Below, piece after piece: positions 41,030 through 51,829 of a DNA stretch of 64,000 bases. A model generated the notes under the pieces. It was not told the origin of the DNA. It ran no database searches and saw only the letters and a program-made list of their open reading frames with translations. The translations under genes were made by a program, and so were the position numbers. The first letter of the stretch is position 1. The number at the start of each line of letters is the position of its first letter. Source of the DNA: Anthracocystis setariae (taxonomy: Eukaryota; Basidiomycota; Ustilaginomycetes; Ustilaginales; Ustilaginaceae); assembly GCA_928724745.1 (NCBI GenBank), contig CAKMXJ010000032.1:1364001-1428000 (forward strand), in the 5' to 3' direction.

Positions 41030-43963
41030 TCATGCTGTACCAGCCGAGCCAATGCTGTCGATGTCGACTTGTGGGTGAACCATCAAGACTGGGTCACCAG
41101 CACTCGATCCGGACTCGTCTATACTGCTCATCGGGTTGCCATCGTCGTCGAGCTGCTCCCTCAACTCCAACAGGAACGAGTCCTTGACCAATTTTGTCAA
41201 CACCTTCTTGATCAGTTCAGTCTCCTCTTCAAACTGGTCCACCGTGTCCATCTCGTTCTCCCTCTGGAGTAGGTACCAGTCGACCAATTCCGAGCGGGGC
41301 ACCCCACGCATCGTCTGGCGTTCCATCTCGTTCACCCGCAGCACGATCAAGTTGGCGATCTCCATGTAGCGATCAAACGTGATGCGAATCTTGCGACGCG
41401 ATGCACCCGATGAGGTGGCCATCTCTCCAGATCGAGCTCCAGTGCCAGCAGCCGAGGAGGCTTGACCCATAGATTCGGCGTTGGGGTCCATGGAGTCTTC
41501 GTCCATCGCACCGAGCGACGAAGAAGGCTGAGCAGCCGAAGCTTGCGTCTCGATCCTCTGCAAACGCTGCTGCTCTTCCTGCTCCTGCTCCTGCTCCTCC
41601 TCGAAATCGATGTCGTCCTTCTCGACGTGGATGATCGACTGGCGCAACAGCGAGTACGCCTCGCGAACAAACGCAGGCGTGATCTCGTGCCTGCAGTTGG
41701 CACGCGCGATGGCTTCGCACAAACGGATCATACTTTCCAACTGACGCACCGTGATACGGTACGAGTTCTTGCCTGGTCCCGAATCGTCCTGTCGCAACTG
41801 TCGGTACTTTTCCACCAACACGTCGCTTGCCTCGGGTGTCAGCTTGGGCTGGAACGTGCGTGCGTAGCGAATGTAACGCTGGATCGCCTCGGTGCTGAAC
41901 TCAGGGTCGATGGCAGCGTCGCGGAAGCGATGGACGTTGACAATGTGCTGAGCAATGTTCATGTCCACCGCCTCGTTGCACTCGTCCAGCACGACAAAGA
42001 ACAGATCGAAACGCGACATGATGGGTGCCGACATGGCGACGTTGGCTCGCAGCGTCTGCTTGCGGTTGTATCGACCCCCGACAGGGTTGGCGGCAGCGAG
42101 GATGGATGTGCGAGCGTTGAGCGTAGCTTGGATACCGGCTTTGGCAATACTGATGGTCTGCTGTTCCATGGTTTCGTGAATGGCGACTTGGTCGGCTACA
42201 TCCATCTTGTCGAACTCGTCGATGGCGCAGATACCATTATCGGCAAGCATGAGCGCTCCCGCTTCAATGGTGAATTCGCCCGTCTCTTCATCCTTGACTA
42301 CAGCAGCCGTGAGACCAGCTGCGGTAGATGCTTTACCCGAAGTGTAAACGGCACGCGGCATAAAGCCACAGACATACTTGAGGAATTGGGACTTGCTGGT
42401 CGAAGGGTCGCCGACGATGCAGATGTTGATGTCGCCACGAAGACGCATGCCTTCCTTGGTGGATTTGTGCACGCCGCCCATGAGCTGGAGAAGGATGCCT
42501 TTCTTGACAATGTCGTGGCCGTACACCGTAGGTGCGATGGATTGGACAAGGCGACTGTAAATGTCTTCGGACATGACCATGGCTTCCAGCTCGTCCCTCT
42601 CGGCCTCGGTGAGCGAGTCCATGAGAGTCTCGGGGTCCTCGTTATCGTCGGTGAAATCGGCACGGATATCGTTGCCTCCTCTGGCATCGGCGCTCTGCAC
42701 CATGCAAGCCAGGAAAGCGGTCTTGTAGGTCAAATCGCGCACACCGAGACTTTTCAGACCGGAAACACCTTGAGCACTGACACCCTCAGCTGGACGTCCA
42801 CCCTGTGCCTCTCGCTGAATCTGGGCATTGACACCAGGAACACCAAGCTGCGACACATCAGGTACGACGATGAACGTACCGGTAAAGATGCACTTGTCAC
42901 CCGCCTTGGCTCGTTCGACGATCTCGGAGCGCAGGATGACGTCCAACGAACGCGGCATGCTTCCAGTGGGGATTTCGTTGGCATTCTCCTGGATGCGAAC
43001 CTTCTGCCAATCGCAGAATCGACTCTGGTCTACGTTAAGTTGCCACTCTCTTCTGTTCTGGCAGACGACGTTGCGGCACATGAGCGGCTCGGTGTACTTG
43101 AACTGCTGCTCAATCTCGCGTACTGTGGTTGAGCAGGAAGTGCACGTGAACGCACCGTACAGCAGTTCAGGTCGGACCTCGCTGGTTCGGGTGACAGTAC
43201 CACTGATGGAAACCAACTTGCCAACTCGGTCGGTGCGCAGGTCTCGGATACCTGAAACCAGACCGAGGTTGTAGAACGAGACGGTAAAGTCTCTGTGAAT
43301 CAGACCTGACGAGGCGGTGGCGGCGACGTGGGCGTTGATGTAGAGGTAGTTAGGCACGTAGGTGTTGACGAGGTCGAGCAGTGCTCGACGGAGGTAAGGG
43401 AGGAAACGATAGTACTGGTCACTGATCGCACGTGCCAAGACGTCGTCGTGGCGAAGAATGTGGCTGAAGTCGACGAAGAGAGTGGTGCGGTTGTAGTCAC
43501 GCAGAGCGTAAATCTGGTCGATGTAGAGGGGGTCCTGGACTTTCTCGCCATCTGGATCTGGAGAGCCGGAGAGGGGCTGATCGACGAAGCTTTCGAGGAA
43601 TTGGGCGAAACCCTCACGGACACGTTCACCGACCTCATCGACGACTGGAGGAATGTCTTGGGTGTCTACGGCAGCACGAGGACGAGGACGACGAGGTGTG
43701 GCGTCTTCTCCCATAGCAGAGCGAGCGCCGTCGCCGTTGATGGTGGTTGCATCGTCCTCGTATTGACCTCTGAGTTGGCGCTCGAGGTTGAGTGAGCCAG
43801 CCTCTGATGTGGCTGGTGTAAATGCGCGGTGACCACTGGTGGCAGCGCCGGTGGTGTTTGTCCTGCCGAGGGCGAGAGGGTCGAGTCGATCGTGGTCAGC
43901 ACTTCGAGACTGACCACCAACGCGCCGCAATGGGGAGGATGGCATGGCAGAAGAGGACGACAT
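41030..43963 (-). CDS. MCM6: Replicative helicase subunit Mcm6
   Basis: A 977-residue subunit of the MCM2-7 helicase. The start is the ATG at 43963; three upstream in-frame codons begin with TTG. The N-terminus is disordered (about 100 residues). Mcm6-type features are YIDQIYALRDYNRTTLFVDF, a zinc-binding C4 region (TCTSC and CRNVVC, about 274-305), WQKVRIQEN and GSMPRSLDVILRSE. The AAA+ core has Walker A GDPSTSKSQ near 517, Walker B CAIDEFDKM and the arginine finger SRFDLFF near 650. A C-terminal winged-helix region follows an acidic Glu/Gln-rich stretch. Mcm6 is essential for replication licensing and fork movement. No intron is apparent. Confidence 0.95.
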   Translation of the reverse strand: MSSSSAMPSSPLRRVGGQSRSADHDRLDPLALGRTNTTGAATSGHRAFTPATSEAGSLNLERQLRGQYEDDATTINGDGARSAMGEDATPRRPRPRAAVDTQDIPPVVDEVGERVREGFAQFLESFVDQPLSGSPDPDGEKVQDPLYIDQIYALRDYNRTTLFVDFSHILRHDDVLARAISDQYYRFLPYLRRALLDLVNTYVPNYLYINAHVAATASSGLIHRDFTVSFYNLGLVSGIRDLRTDRVGKLVSISGTVTRTSEVRPELLYGAFTCTSCSTTVREIEQQFKYTEPLMCRNVVCQNRREWQLNVDQSRFCDWQKVRIQENANEIPTGSMPRSLDVILRSEIVERAKAGDKCIFTGTFIVVPDVSQLGVPGVNAQIQREAQGGRPAEGVSAQGVSGLKSLGVRDLTYKTAFLACMVQSADARGGNDIRADFTDDNEDPETLMDSLTEAERDELEAMVMSEDIYSRLVQSIAPTVYGHDIVKKGILLQLMGGVHKSTKEGMRLRGDINICIVGDPSTSKSQFLKYVCGFMPRAVYTSGKASTAAGLTAAVVKDEETGEFTIEAGALMLADNGICAIDEFDKMDVADQVAIHETMEQQTISIAKAGIQATLNARTSILAAANPVGGRYNRKQTLRANVAMSAPIMSRFDLFFVVLDECNEAVDMNIAQHIVNVHRFRDAAIDPEFSTEAIQRYIRYARTFQPKLTPEASDVLVEKYRQLRQDDSGPGKNSYRITVRQLESMIRLCEAIARANCRHEITPAFVREAYSLLRQSIIHVEKDDIDFEEEQEQEQEEQQRLQRIETQASAAQPSSSLGAMDEDSMDPNAESMGQASSAAGTGARSGEMATSSGASRRKIRITFDRYMEIANLIVLRVNEMERQTMRGVPRSELVDWYLLQRENEMDTVDQFEEETELIKKVLTKLVKDSFLLELREQLDDDGNPMSSIDESGSSAGDPVLMVHPQVDIDSIGSAGTA

Positions 43964-45208
43964 GATTGTCAATCTATAGGGGAGAGGCTGAGCTCTGGTA
44001 GTGTTTGAAGAGCCTGATTTTGGTGCAGGTCAAGGTGCAGAAGATGATGTATGGTAGATCGAGCAAGCTGTAGGCGAACGTGTGTAGTTGGTAAAGTGAA
44101 GCCGAAGAAGAATGCACGGGTTTGGCTTCAAGATGTGTGATGATGATGGCGGGGAGAAGATGTCAGTGGTGTGATCCAAAAGTGTTGGTGCCAAAAAGGT
44201 GTGGTGGTTGATTGTGTTGTTGCTCGTTTTGCGCGCGCGCTCTCTCTCCTCTGTGTCTCTCTGCCTCTCTATTGCTCTTTGTCTGAGATTCATGTTTCGT
44301 CTGCTGATTCGCCCTTTTTGGCTGCAGAGCGGTTGCGGATTATTCACTGCATTTTCGCAGTTGTTGGCTTAAACAATTAATAATAATAATAATGCTCGTC
44401 GTGTAAATGAGTTGGACGCGACGGACGCGTGTCGTGTAAATTGCAATTCAACCACTTTGTCGCGTTGTCGCTTTGCGCGTGATTTGCACATCGTCCATAC
44501 ACTTGCAAGCATGGCCATGTTTGGTTGCAGTTGCAGCTAGAGCCGATTGCCGTCTAGCTTCCTTTCTGATGAGCATTCTGTCCATGCACGGCGCGTCTAC
44601 ATCGTCATCAACATCCTCATCAGACAGACAAGCATTGAGATCATGCGAGTTCAACATCATCGTCATTCATTGTTCGACACCGCGTCAAAGTCGAATCATC
44701 ATCATGATCATTGCAACAACAAAACTACCTTACCAACATGAAATTGTGTGGTATCAACATCATTGCCATTGTTCACCGTTCGACATCTTCTGAGAGGGAC
44801 CTTTGAGGTTCCGACATCGCTGCAGTTTTTGTTTGCAAGATTTGTTAGTGTCTCAACCCAAGGACTGCCGCGATCTAACAATGTCGCGCTCGACTTCTCA
44901 AGCTCCACGACCTGTAGTTGATCATCTGGTTCACCATGCTACTGCTTTCCTTGCTCAGAGACCAAGCAAACCAACCAATTGACATTTGTGATGCAATGAT
45001 GGTACTGAGCAGTGGTATGTAGAATGTGCCAGATACACCAGCAAAATATAGTACAAATGAAGTGCTCACACCCTTGCAGGTGCGAGCTGTTGGTACAAGG
45101 AGAAAGTAACACAAGACCCTCGGCGTATCAAACAGCGAGTGTCCAAGTACTTCTCCATGCAAGGATTGCATACACGTGGGTAAGAAAATAGAGAGGCCCA
45201 AGTTTCGA
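43964..45208. other. 1.2-kb intergenic region upstream of MCM6
   Basis: Probably contains the MCM6 promoter (TC-rich near 44230-44290) and the 3' end of the small unknown gene. The numerous short open frames lack motifs. No RNA gene is evident. Confidence 0.4.
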
Positions 45209-45688
45209 TCATTGCTGTCTCCTCAAGTCCCTCAGCTTCTCTTGCAACTCCCTTAACTCTTTCGACACGCCGTCGTCCTTTACTGTCTTGTCCTGTTCCT
45301 CCCTTCGCTTCCTATCCCTCTGCGCCAGCCTTTGTGACTGCTGATACGACATTCGAGCTCTCTGCCTCTGTGCTTCTTCAAACGTCATCCTCTGCCCCTC
45401 CTTTGTTTCGCTTCCGCCTTGTTCCTGCTTCAAAGTGGATGTGGGGAAAGGCGAGGGCTCGTTGTGAGGTTCTCCGTGGTCTTGATCCCATTCGCTCTCT
45501 CTCATCCCTAATGGCGGTTGATATGGTGGCACTTGACGGCCTTGCATTCGATGTGGCATGTGATCGACTTCGTGGATCATTCGGTCCACAATGCGAAAGA
45601 ACAGTGGCGACGATGCCAGTTTCCGTGTCAACGCCTGGGTGAGCATCGACGCCACTATCCGCACGAGATATGGCGGAAGCTGTGCCAT
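45209..45688 (-). CDS. small uncharacterised protein, basic and Gln/Arg-rich
   Basis: From the ATG at 45688 (context AAGATGG) a 159-residue product. The frame is open for a further ~300 bp upstream, without an ATG that looks better placed. The N-terminal part (LPPYLVRIVASMLTQALTRKLASSPLFFRIVDRMIHEVDHMPHRM) is amphipathic and could be a mitochondrial or membrane-associated helix pair. The C-terminal half is charged, with EEAQRQRARMSYQQSQRLAQRD forming a predicted long helix or coiled coil. I do not recognise the family. It shares a 338-bp divergent spacer with PRP31. Confidence 0.55.
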   Translation of the reverse strand: MAQLPPYLVRIVASMLTQALTRKLASSPLFFRIVDRMIHEVDHMPHRMQGRQVPPYQPPLGMRESEWDQDHGEPHNEPSPFPTSTLKQEQGGSETKEGQRMTFEEAQRQRARMSYQQSQRLAQRDRKRREEQDKTVKDDGVSKELRELQEKLRDLRRQQ

Positions 45689-46026
45689 CTTGCTCTTCAG
45701 CCCACAGCCTCGTAGGTGGCGTCCTTCGAGTGGTCGATTGGTGCGATGTCGATAGTGGCGAGAACGAAGAATTGACGGAAGGGCAGTAACGACTGCGCAA
45801 ATCCTCCCCTCCACATTAGGTTTGGTGCAAATCGGCCGAGAAATTCTTTCCCTCAGCGAATTCAAGTGTAGGCGTAGCGGCTGCCGCGGGATGTGTTGCT
45901 CTCGTTTGAACCCCTTTCTTCCTCCACCCAGACGTCCTCTCATTGTCACCACAGCCCAGTCCCACGCAGGCTCATCTACACTCATCTGTCGCTCTCAAAC
46001 CTCTGCTCAGTGAGCATCTTTGGCCA
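45689..46026. promoter_or_regulatory. divergent spacer between the small unknown gene and PRP31
   Basis: A 338-bp spacer expected to contain both promoters. Both flanking frames read into it without an ATG. No specific site was seen. Confidence 0.4.
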
Positions 46027-47763
46027 ATGGCAAGCTTCGCCGACGAGCTGCTCGCCGACTTTGGCTCGGACGAAGAAGAGCAGATTGGATCGCACAACAG
46101 TGGCGAGGCACCGCCATCATCTGCTCAGAACTTCGAGCTCAACAGTCGCAAACGCCCACATATGGAAAACAGGAATTTCGAGGATACGAATGTAGGTCGA
46201 GAAAGCAAGAAGATTCACATGGACGATGCCGATTTGGACGACTTGGAAGATGGCAGTGACGAAGAGGATGCTAACGGAGTAGCCGTGGACCATGGTGACT
46301 CGACCGGCCCACACGTTCCACTCGGACGCAATGCTGTTCTCCCCACGGCGGAACGCTTACAAGAAGACGTAGATGTCCTCGATCTCACCAACACCTCCTC
46401 GGTCCGCAGCGTAGCCACCCTGCTCTCCTCAAGCAACATGGTGGAATCCACGCTCCAACAGATCGACCATTACATGTCCATGCCCGAACCCGATCTGGCT
46501 GGCGTGCTCGAAGACTCTCCCGAATATCACCTCATCGTCAAGGCGAACAACATCGCAGTGGATGTGGATAACGAGGTGATGGTGGTTCACAAGTTCATTC
46601 GCGATCACTACAACCCAAGGTTCCCGGAGTTGGAGACATTGATTCCAAGTGCTTGGGAGTACGTGCAGGCAGTGCGTGCCATTGGCAACGACGAACAGAT
46701 CCGAAGTGACAAGCTCGAAGGCATCCTACCACACGGCACAGTCGTAGTGATCAGTATGACCGCGTCCACCACAACCGGTCGTCCACTTCCTCCTGCTGAA
46801 TGGAACGCCGTCTCAGAAGCACTCGACATGATCACCACACTCGAAACCATCCGCACCAAGATCCTCGCCTATGTCGAATCGCGCATGTCGTTCGTCGCTC
46901 CCAATCTCTCCGCCGTCGTCGGCACACGCACTGCAACCAAACTGCTCGGCGTAGCAGGTGGTCTGGACGGACTCAGCAAAATCCCGGCGTGCAATCTCCC
47001 ACTTTTAGGAGCAGCCAAGAAGAACTCGATCGGTCTATCCAGCGCGCACAACGGCTCCCTTCGCTCAGCAGGCTTCATCACCCAATCAGACCTCATCGCC
47101 AACTGTCCTGACGACTACAAGCGGCAAGCGGTGCGCATGGTGTCGGCGAAAGCGCTTCTCGCGGCGCGGATGGATGCGGGCAAAACCACCTCCCGCGACG
47201 GCAGCTACGGTTCCCAACTTCGGCAACAACTTTCCCAAAAGATCGAAAAACTGTTGGAACCGCCACCGCAGAAGCTCGACAAGGTGCTACCGATCCCGCA
47301 GGAGGGCGGTGGGGGTAAGAAGAAGCGTGGTGGACGAAAAGCCCGAAAGGCCAAGGAGAGGAATGGGATGACGGAGCTGCGAAAGATGCAGAACAGGATG
47401 GAGTTCGGCAAGCAGGAGGAGGAGGCATTCGGGTATGATGAGAGCGTCGGGTTGGGTATGATCAATAGTAAGGCGTCTGGCAAGATCAGGGCGCAGACTG
47501 CAGAGGATAGGTCCAAGGGCAAGATTTCAAAGGCGAATAAGAATCGTCTCGCCGCTCTAAGGGGCGCCAGTGGTGGTGGTGCAGGGCTAGATGGGACGGC
47601 TAGTTCGTTGTCGTTTACGCCGGTACAGGGGGTCGAGTTGGTAGATCCCAGTAGAGGGAAGCAGACGCAGGCGCAGCGTGAGGAGAAGTGGTTCAAACAG
47701 GGTCAATTCTCTCTACTGCCAGGAGCCAAAAAAGGAAGTATGCCCCCACCACCATCCAAATAA
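46027..47763 (+). CDS. PRP31: U4/U6 snRNP pre-mRNA splicing factor Prp31
   Basis: A 578-residue spliceosomal protein that binds U4 snRNA together with the 15.5K/Snu13 protein and bridges U4/U6 to U5. The start is the ATG at 46027 (MASFADELLADFGSDEEE). A NOSIC-type region is at about 110-240, and the Nop domain at about 290-375 contains RMSFVAPNLSAVVGTRTATK and SKIPACNLPLLGAAKKN. The C-terminal Prp31 domain contains the basic GGGKKKRGGRKARKAKER and MEFGKQEEEAFGYDESVGLG. Length is slightly above yeast Prp31 (494). It converges with the MDR oxidoreductase, with 104 bp between stops. Confidence 0.94.
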   Translation: MASFADELLADFGSDEEEQIGSHNSGEAPPSSAQNFELNSRKRPHMENRNFEDTNVGRESKKIHMDDADLDDLEDGSDEEDANGVAVDHGDSTGPHVPLGRNAVLPTAERLQEDVDVLDLTNTSSVRSVATLLSSSNMVESTLQQIDHYMSMPEPDLAGVLEDSPEYHLIVKANNIAVDVDNEVMVVHKFIRDHYNPRFPELETLIPSAWEYVQAVRAIGNDEQIRSDKLEGILPHGTVVVISMTASTTTGRPLPPAEWNAVSEALDMITTLETIRTKILAYVESRMSFVAPNLSAVVGTRTATKLLGVAGGLDGLSKIPACNLPLLGAAKKNSIGLSSAHNGSLRSAGFITQSDLIANCPDDYKRQAVRMVSAKALLAARMDAGKTTSRDGSYGSQLRQQLSQKIEKLLEPPPQKLDKVLPIPQEGGGGKKKRGGRKARKAKERNGMTELRKMQNRMEFGKQEEEAFGYDESVGLGMINSKASGKIRAQTAEDRSKGKISKANKNRLAALRGASGGGAGLDGTASSLSFTPVQGVELVDPSRGKQTQAQREEKWFKQGQFSLLPGAKKGSMPPPPSK

Positions 47764-47867
47764 ACACACATTCACCGAAACGATTTCGACATGCATTTGT
47801 ATTTGTACCGTCTCACCATTACATCCACTCGACCCTGATCCGATTGCGCATTGGATTGCGTTCATAT

Positions 47868-48998
47868 CTACAACTTGCTCTTTTGCTTATCCACCTGGCT
47901 GATGCGGATCACGACCTTACCACCGGACCTCTTATCCGCCTGGGCCAACAGCTCGAAGCCGCTCTCTGCCTTATCCAACCCATCCAGCACGGTATCCACG
48001 ACCGGCACGATGCGGTGCTTCTCGATAAACCTGATGCATTCAGCAAACTCCTTGGCACTGCCCATGGTACTTCCCAACACCTCGACATTCTTGAGCACCT
48101 CCCTCATCGTGAACGTTAGCTTCGGTTCGGCGGTCATGCCAAAGATGACCACCCTGCCACCATTCTTCAACCCGGCCTTCTGTGCCTGGACGGCGATCTG
48201 ACCACCGGCGGAATCGATCACCGAGTCGAGGTAGGGGCGCGAACGCGGGAGTAGCTTGAGGATCTTAGTGGGCCATGTGGCGTCTTTGTATTCGGCGCCT
48301 GCTTTGGCTCCCATCTTGACGGCGCGTGAGATCTTATCGGCACTTCCACCGGTGACGTAGACGTTGGCACCTGCGGCCACGGCCATTTGAAGTGCCAGCA
48401 TAGCCACCCCGCCTCCCACGCCCGTAAGCAGCACGTTTTGGCCCTTTTGAATAGCAGCCTTGGTGAACAGCGCGCGGTAGGCAGTGACGGCACCACAGGG
48501 AAGCGTCGCAGCCTGTTCGGCCGTAAGGTGTTTCGGTGCCGCGACGAGTTGGTCTTTCTCCACAGCGACGTATTCAGCGAATGTACCAACACCGTTGGTG
48601 GGGGTGGTGGCACCAAGGATGCCAAAGCCTTTTCCACCGAGGCCGTTGATCTTTTCCTCTTCGGGGAGACCGGCGAGTTCGGCCTCGGGACCATGCGGGT
48701 CCGAGTGCCACCCACGCGTAGGAACCAGCAGCACGAGTTGGTCGGGATGCTCATTGTTTGGCAGCTCGAAACCAGCGGGCGACACGATCTGACCAGCACC
48801 ATCGCAGCCCATGGTGGAATCGTACTTGAGCGCAGGGTACGCACCGATCATGGACCATTCGTCACGACGATTGAAGCCCGCAGCTAGGATCTTGACCAGT
48901 ACCTGGTTGGCATTGGGTTTGGGCGTAGCCACTTCCCTAACGACGGCTGTGTTTCGCTGCCCCTTGGCTGCCGCCTTCTCAAGTTGCAATGCCTTCAT
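47868..48998 (-). CDS. MDR-family zinc-type/quinone oxidoreductase-like dehydrogenase
   Basis: From the ATG at 48998, a 376-residue medium-chain dehydrogenase/reductase, with an N-terminal GroES-like domain (VLVKILAAGFNRRDEW, MGCDGAGQIV) and an NAD(P)-binding Rossmann domain (VLLTGVGGGVAMLALQMAVAAGANVYVTGG). The canonical zinc-ligand cluster of alcohol dehydrogenases is not evident, so a quinone-reductase-like enzyme is likelier. The frame continues upstream for over 380 bp. A pyrimidine tract ending in CTACAG at 49182-49180, with a TACTGAC-like branch site, suggests that the upstream part is joined by splicing. The sequence between 49179 and 48999 could be either leader or an N-terminal extension. 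Confidence 0.8.
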   Translation of the reverse strand: MKALQLEKAAAKGQRNTAVVREVATPKPNANQVLVKILAAGFNRRDEWSMIGAYPALKYDSTMGCDGAGQIVSPAGFELPNNEHPDQLVLLVPTRGWHSDPHGPEAELAGLPEEEKINGLGGKGFGILGATTPTNGVGTFAEYVAVEKDQLVAAPKHLTAEQAATLPCGAVTAYRALFTKAAIQKGQNVLLTGVGGGVAMLALQMAVAAGANVYVTGGSADKISRAVKMGAKAGAEYKDATWPTKILKLLPRSRPYLDSVIDSAGGQIAVQAQKAGLKNGGRVVIFGMTAEPKLTFTMREVLKNVEVLGSTMGSAKEFAECIRFIEKHRIVPVVDTVLDGLDKAESGFELLAQADKRSGGKVVIRISQVDKQKSKL

Positions 48999-49578
48999 GT
49001 TGGATTTCACGTTGGCTGCGGTTGATGACGTAGCCGGAGTGGTGCTGGTGGGAGTGGACGAGGCACTGGAATCGGCGGAGGTGGCAGCGGCCGAGGGGTT
49101 GTCAAGTGCGTCGAAGTACTGTTCAATCGCCAGACGAACCGTGTCGATGACTTCCTTGTCTTCGATGGTGGGCGGGAAGCTGTAGTAGGGCAAAGTGAAG
49201 AAGAAAGAGAAGGAGTAGATGATGGGAACGAGGGTCAGTAAAGAAGATCGAAACGCAGAGGAAGCACAAAGCTCGTGCTCTTGTGCCAGGTTTACAGACA
49301 CCGAGGCAGAGCGGGGAAAAGTGTGGCAGCTGCTGCACGTCCCTCCAAAAGGCCGGCAAAACAAACAAAACCATTCCGTGATCCGCACACAAACAAACGA
49401 AAAACCAAATTTGTTCGTTCGGATGTGGAGTTGGGCAGAAAATCAGTGTTCCACGTCAAGCCGGCGCATAAAAATATGCTCCAGCTAACAGGCAGCACCG
49501 GCAAACGCGGTTATTCAAACCCTTAGCCCGCGCCGCTTTCCCCCACCTCTTCGTCATTCCTATGCTTCTGCACTGTAC
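48999..49578. other. spacer between oxidoreductase and acyl-CoA synthetase genes
   Basis: Contains the probable 5' leader exon and intron of the oxidoreductase (acceptor at 49180) and the 3' end of the acyl-CoA synthetase gene. I could not fix the donor site: GTAAAC near 49308 is a weak candidate. Confidence 0.4.
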
Positions 49579-51829
49579 TTACTCGATGGGTGCATCTGCC
49601 AAGTGTGAAAGAGTGAAAGCCATACGGATAGATACCGAGGTCAGCATATGTGGCATAACATCTAGTTCAAAGGCGGCAACTTACTTCTTTTGCCTTCAGC
49701 CGCATTTTCAACAGCCTGTCGTAGACTGCGTCGTAGCGTCTTACCGGACCTCGTCTTGGGCAATTTCTGCGCCTCGATCAGTCCACTGAGCTGCGCGATC
49801 GGACCCATCTCCTTCCTAACATGATCATTGATGCTCTGCAGCATCGCTTTTGCCGATTCGCTCTGCGCCGAATTGTGTGTCTTCCCCTGCTCCGCCGCTG
49901 CGACTCGGCTATGCGCGACGACGATCGCGAACGGCGACTGTCCCTTCAGCTTATCCGGAGCACCCACCACCGCACATTCGATCACATCGGGATGTCCAGT
50001 TACGACCTGCTCGATCAGACCGGTGCCCAACCTATGCGCAGACACATTGATGATATCGTCGCTCCTGGCCAGAATCGAAACATATCCGTCAGGATCGATC
50101 ACCCCTTGGTCGCCAGTCTCGAACCAGCCTCCCTTATCGGCAAAGGTGGCAAAGTAGGACTTTTGGAAACGTTCAGGGTTGCACCAGAGTCCTCCGAGGA
50201 ATGAAGGGCCAAGAGGTGGAGCGAGCACGAGATTGCCCATCTTGCCGCGAGGTAGTTCGCGTCCGTTGTCGTCGACGATGCGGACGTCCATTCCTGGCAT
50301 GGGTAGACCAGCACTTCCCGGACGTGCGGGAAGCGGTCCAAATGCAGACGACAGCATCAGGCCAGTGATGGGCGAGCCGGATTCGGATGACCAGAAATTA
50401 TCGTTCGTCTGAGCTCCAGGTGCAGCGAGCTCCTTGAGTAGCTTTTCGAAGCGCGCAACGATTTGCGGTTCGGACCTCTCTCCCGCGAGGAAGAGCGTTC
50501 GCAGGCTACGCAGGTCGACACCGGGTGCACGCATGAGCTGAGCATCAGCATCCTGGCCGACGATGGCTCGAAGCGCTGTGGGTGCACAGAACATTTGGGT
50601 CACCTTGTATTGTGAGCAGATTCGCCACCAAATACCAGCATCGGGGAGGACGGGTTTGCCCTCGAAAATGATCGAGGTAGCACCGAGGAGAAGGGGCCCG
50701 TAGAGGATGTATGAGTGACCGACTACCCAGCCAAGGTCGGAGGCGCAGAACATGATATCGTTCTGAGTCATTCCGAACGTGTGTTCGATCGAGTAGCGCA
50801 AGGCGACGATATGACCGCCGGAAAGACGACAGACTCCCTTGGGAGCTCCAGTTGTGCCACTTGTGTAGATGGCTAGAAGTCAGGCAGACATGTTTGAATG
50901 TGTTGGTTAGTACTGCTCTCAAAAAGGTGGGATGAGGATCTAATGTACTCACTGTAGACAGGATCTTCACTAGCAACAGGCACACAGTCCCAGCAGGGCT
51001 GCCTTCCCGCGACCTTGTCCTTTGTCAGCTTGGCCTCTTCCTCCCAATCCCATTCCGGCAGCCCGGCAGGCCCTTTGCTCCCACGTTCTGCACACTTGGC
51101 GGGGATGTGACCCTTGATTGTGTGTCTTCGTAAGTACAGCATACCAGCCTCTGGCTTATGCTCACTGACCTTCAAAGCCTCATCCACCAGCGGCTTGTAG
51201 TCCACCGGACCCTTGGGCTCCAACCCACAACTGGCGGCAATGACCATCTTGCAGCGCGAGTCCTGGATCCTCTTAGCCAATTCTTTAGGAGCAAATCCAC
51301 CAAAGACGACCGAATGCACAGCACCTATCCTGGCACACGCCAGCATTGCAATCGCCGTCTCGGGCACCATAGGCATGTAGATCACCACCGCATCTCCCTT
51401 ACCGATTCCCTTGTGGCGGAGGATTCCAGCTGCAATCTGGACCTCTTGCAGGAGCTGATAGTATGTGAGCGATCTGGTTCGCTGAGTTTGGAACGAGAGA
51501 GGCGAGACATGGTGGAATGCGACCCTGTGCGCGTTGGGGCCGAGAGCGAGGTGTGGGGTGTCCGGCGAGACGGTGACGGGTGCAGCAGCTGCGTGGGCAG
51601 GCAGGTAGACGTGTCGATCGACGAGGTTGTAGCACGAGTTTACTTGCGCATCGGGGAACCAAGTGGCACCGTCGGGGTCGAGGTAGGCGGCGTTGCGGTT
51701 GCTGGAATGGCCATAAGCGACGGTGGGGGGTTTGTGCCAGTGGATGGCACGAGCGGCCTTGAGCCAGAAATCGTCTTTGTTATGGATCGACTGCTGATGG
51801 ATCAGAACCTGCGGGTGGGTTTGCGCCAT
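49579..51829 (-). CDS. Acetyl/propionyl-CoA synthetase (ACS family, ACSS3/PrpE-like), three exons
   Basis: An adenylate-forming ligase that activates a short-chain carboxylate to its CoA thioester. Exons: 51829-50953, 50872-49685 and a probable 17-nt last exon 49595-49579. Intron 1 (GTGAGT...TAG, 80 bp) joins the codon of Thr in VYTIYTSGTTGAPKG (A3, about residue 293). Intron 2 (GTAAGT...CTGAC...CAG, 89 bp) gives the ending NAPIE and 693 residues. Reading through instead ends LPPLN at 49662 (695 residues). Other motifs: SVVFGGFAPKELAKRI, ASDLGWVVGHSYILYGPLL, DNFWSSESGSPITG, and the catalytic Lys (about 670) in KTRSGKTLRR. The DNFWSSESG form and overall divergence favour propionyl-CoA or broad short-chain specificity over the canonical acetyl-CoA synthetase; that is inference. 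Confidence 0.88.

Noticed and set aside
41462..43132. Plus-strand open frame of 556 codons over MCM6
   Set aside because: Antisense shadow of a conserved gene, no recognisable domain.
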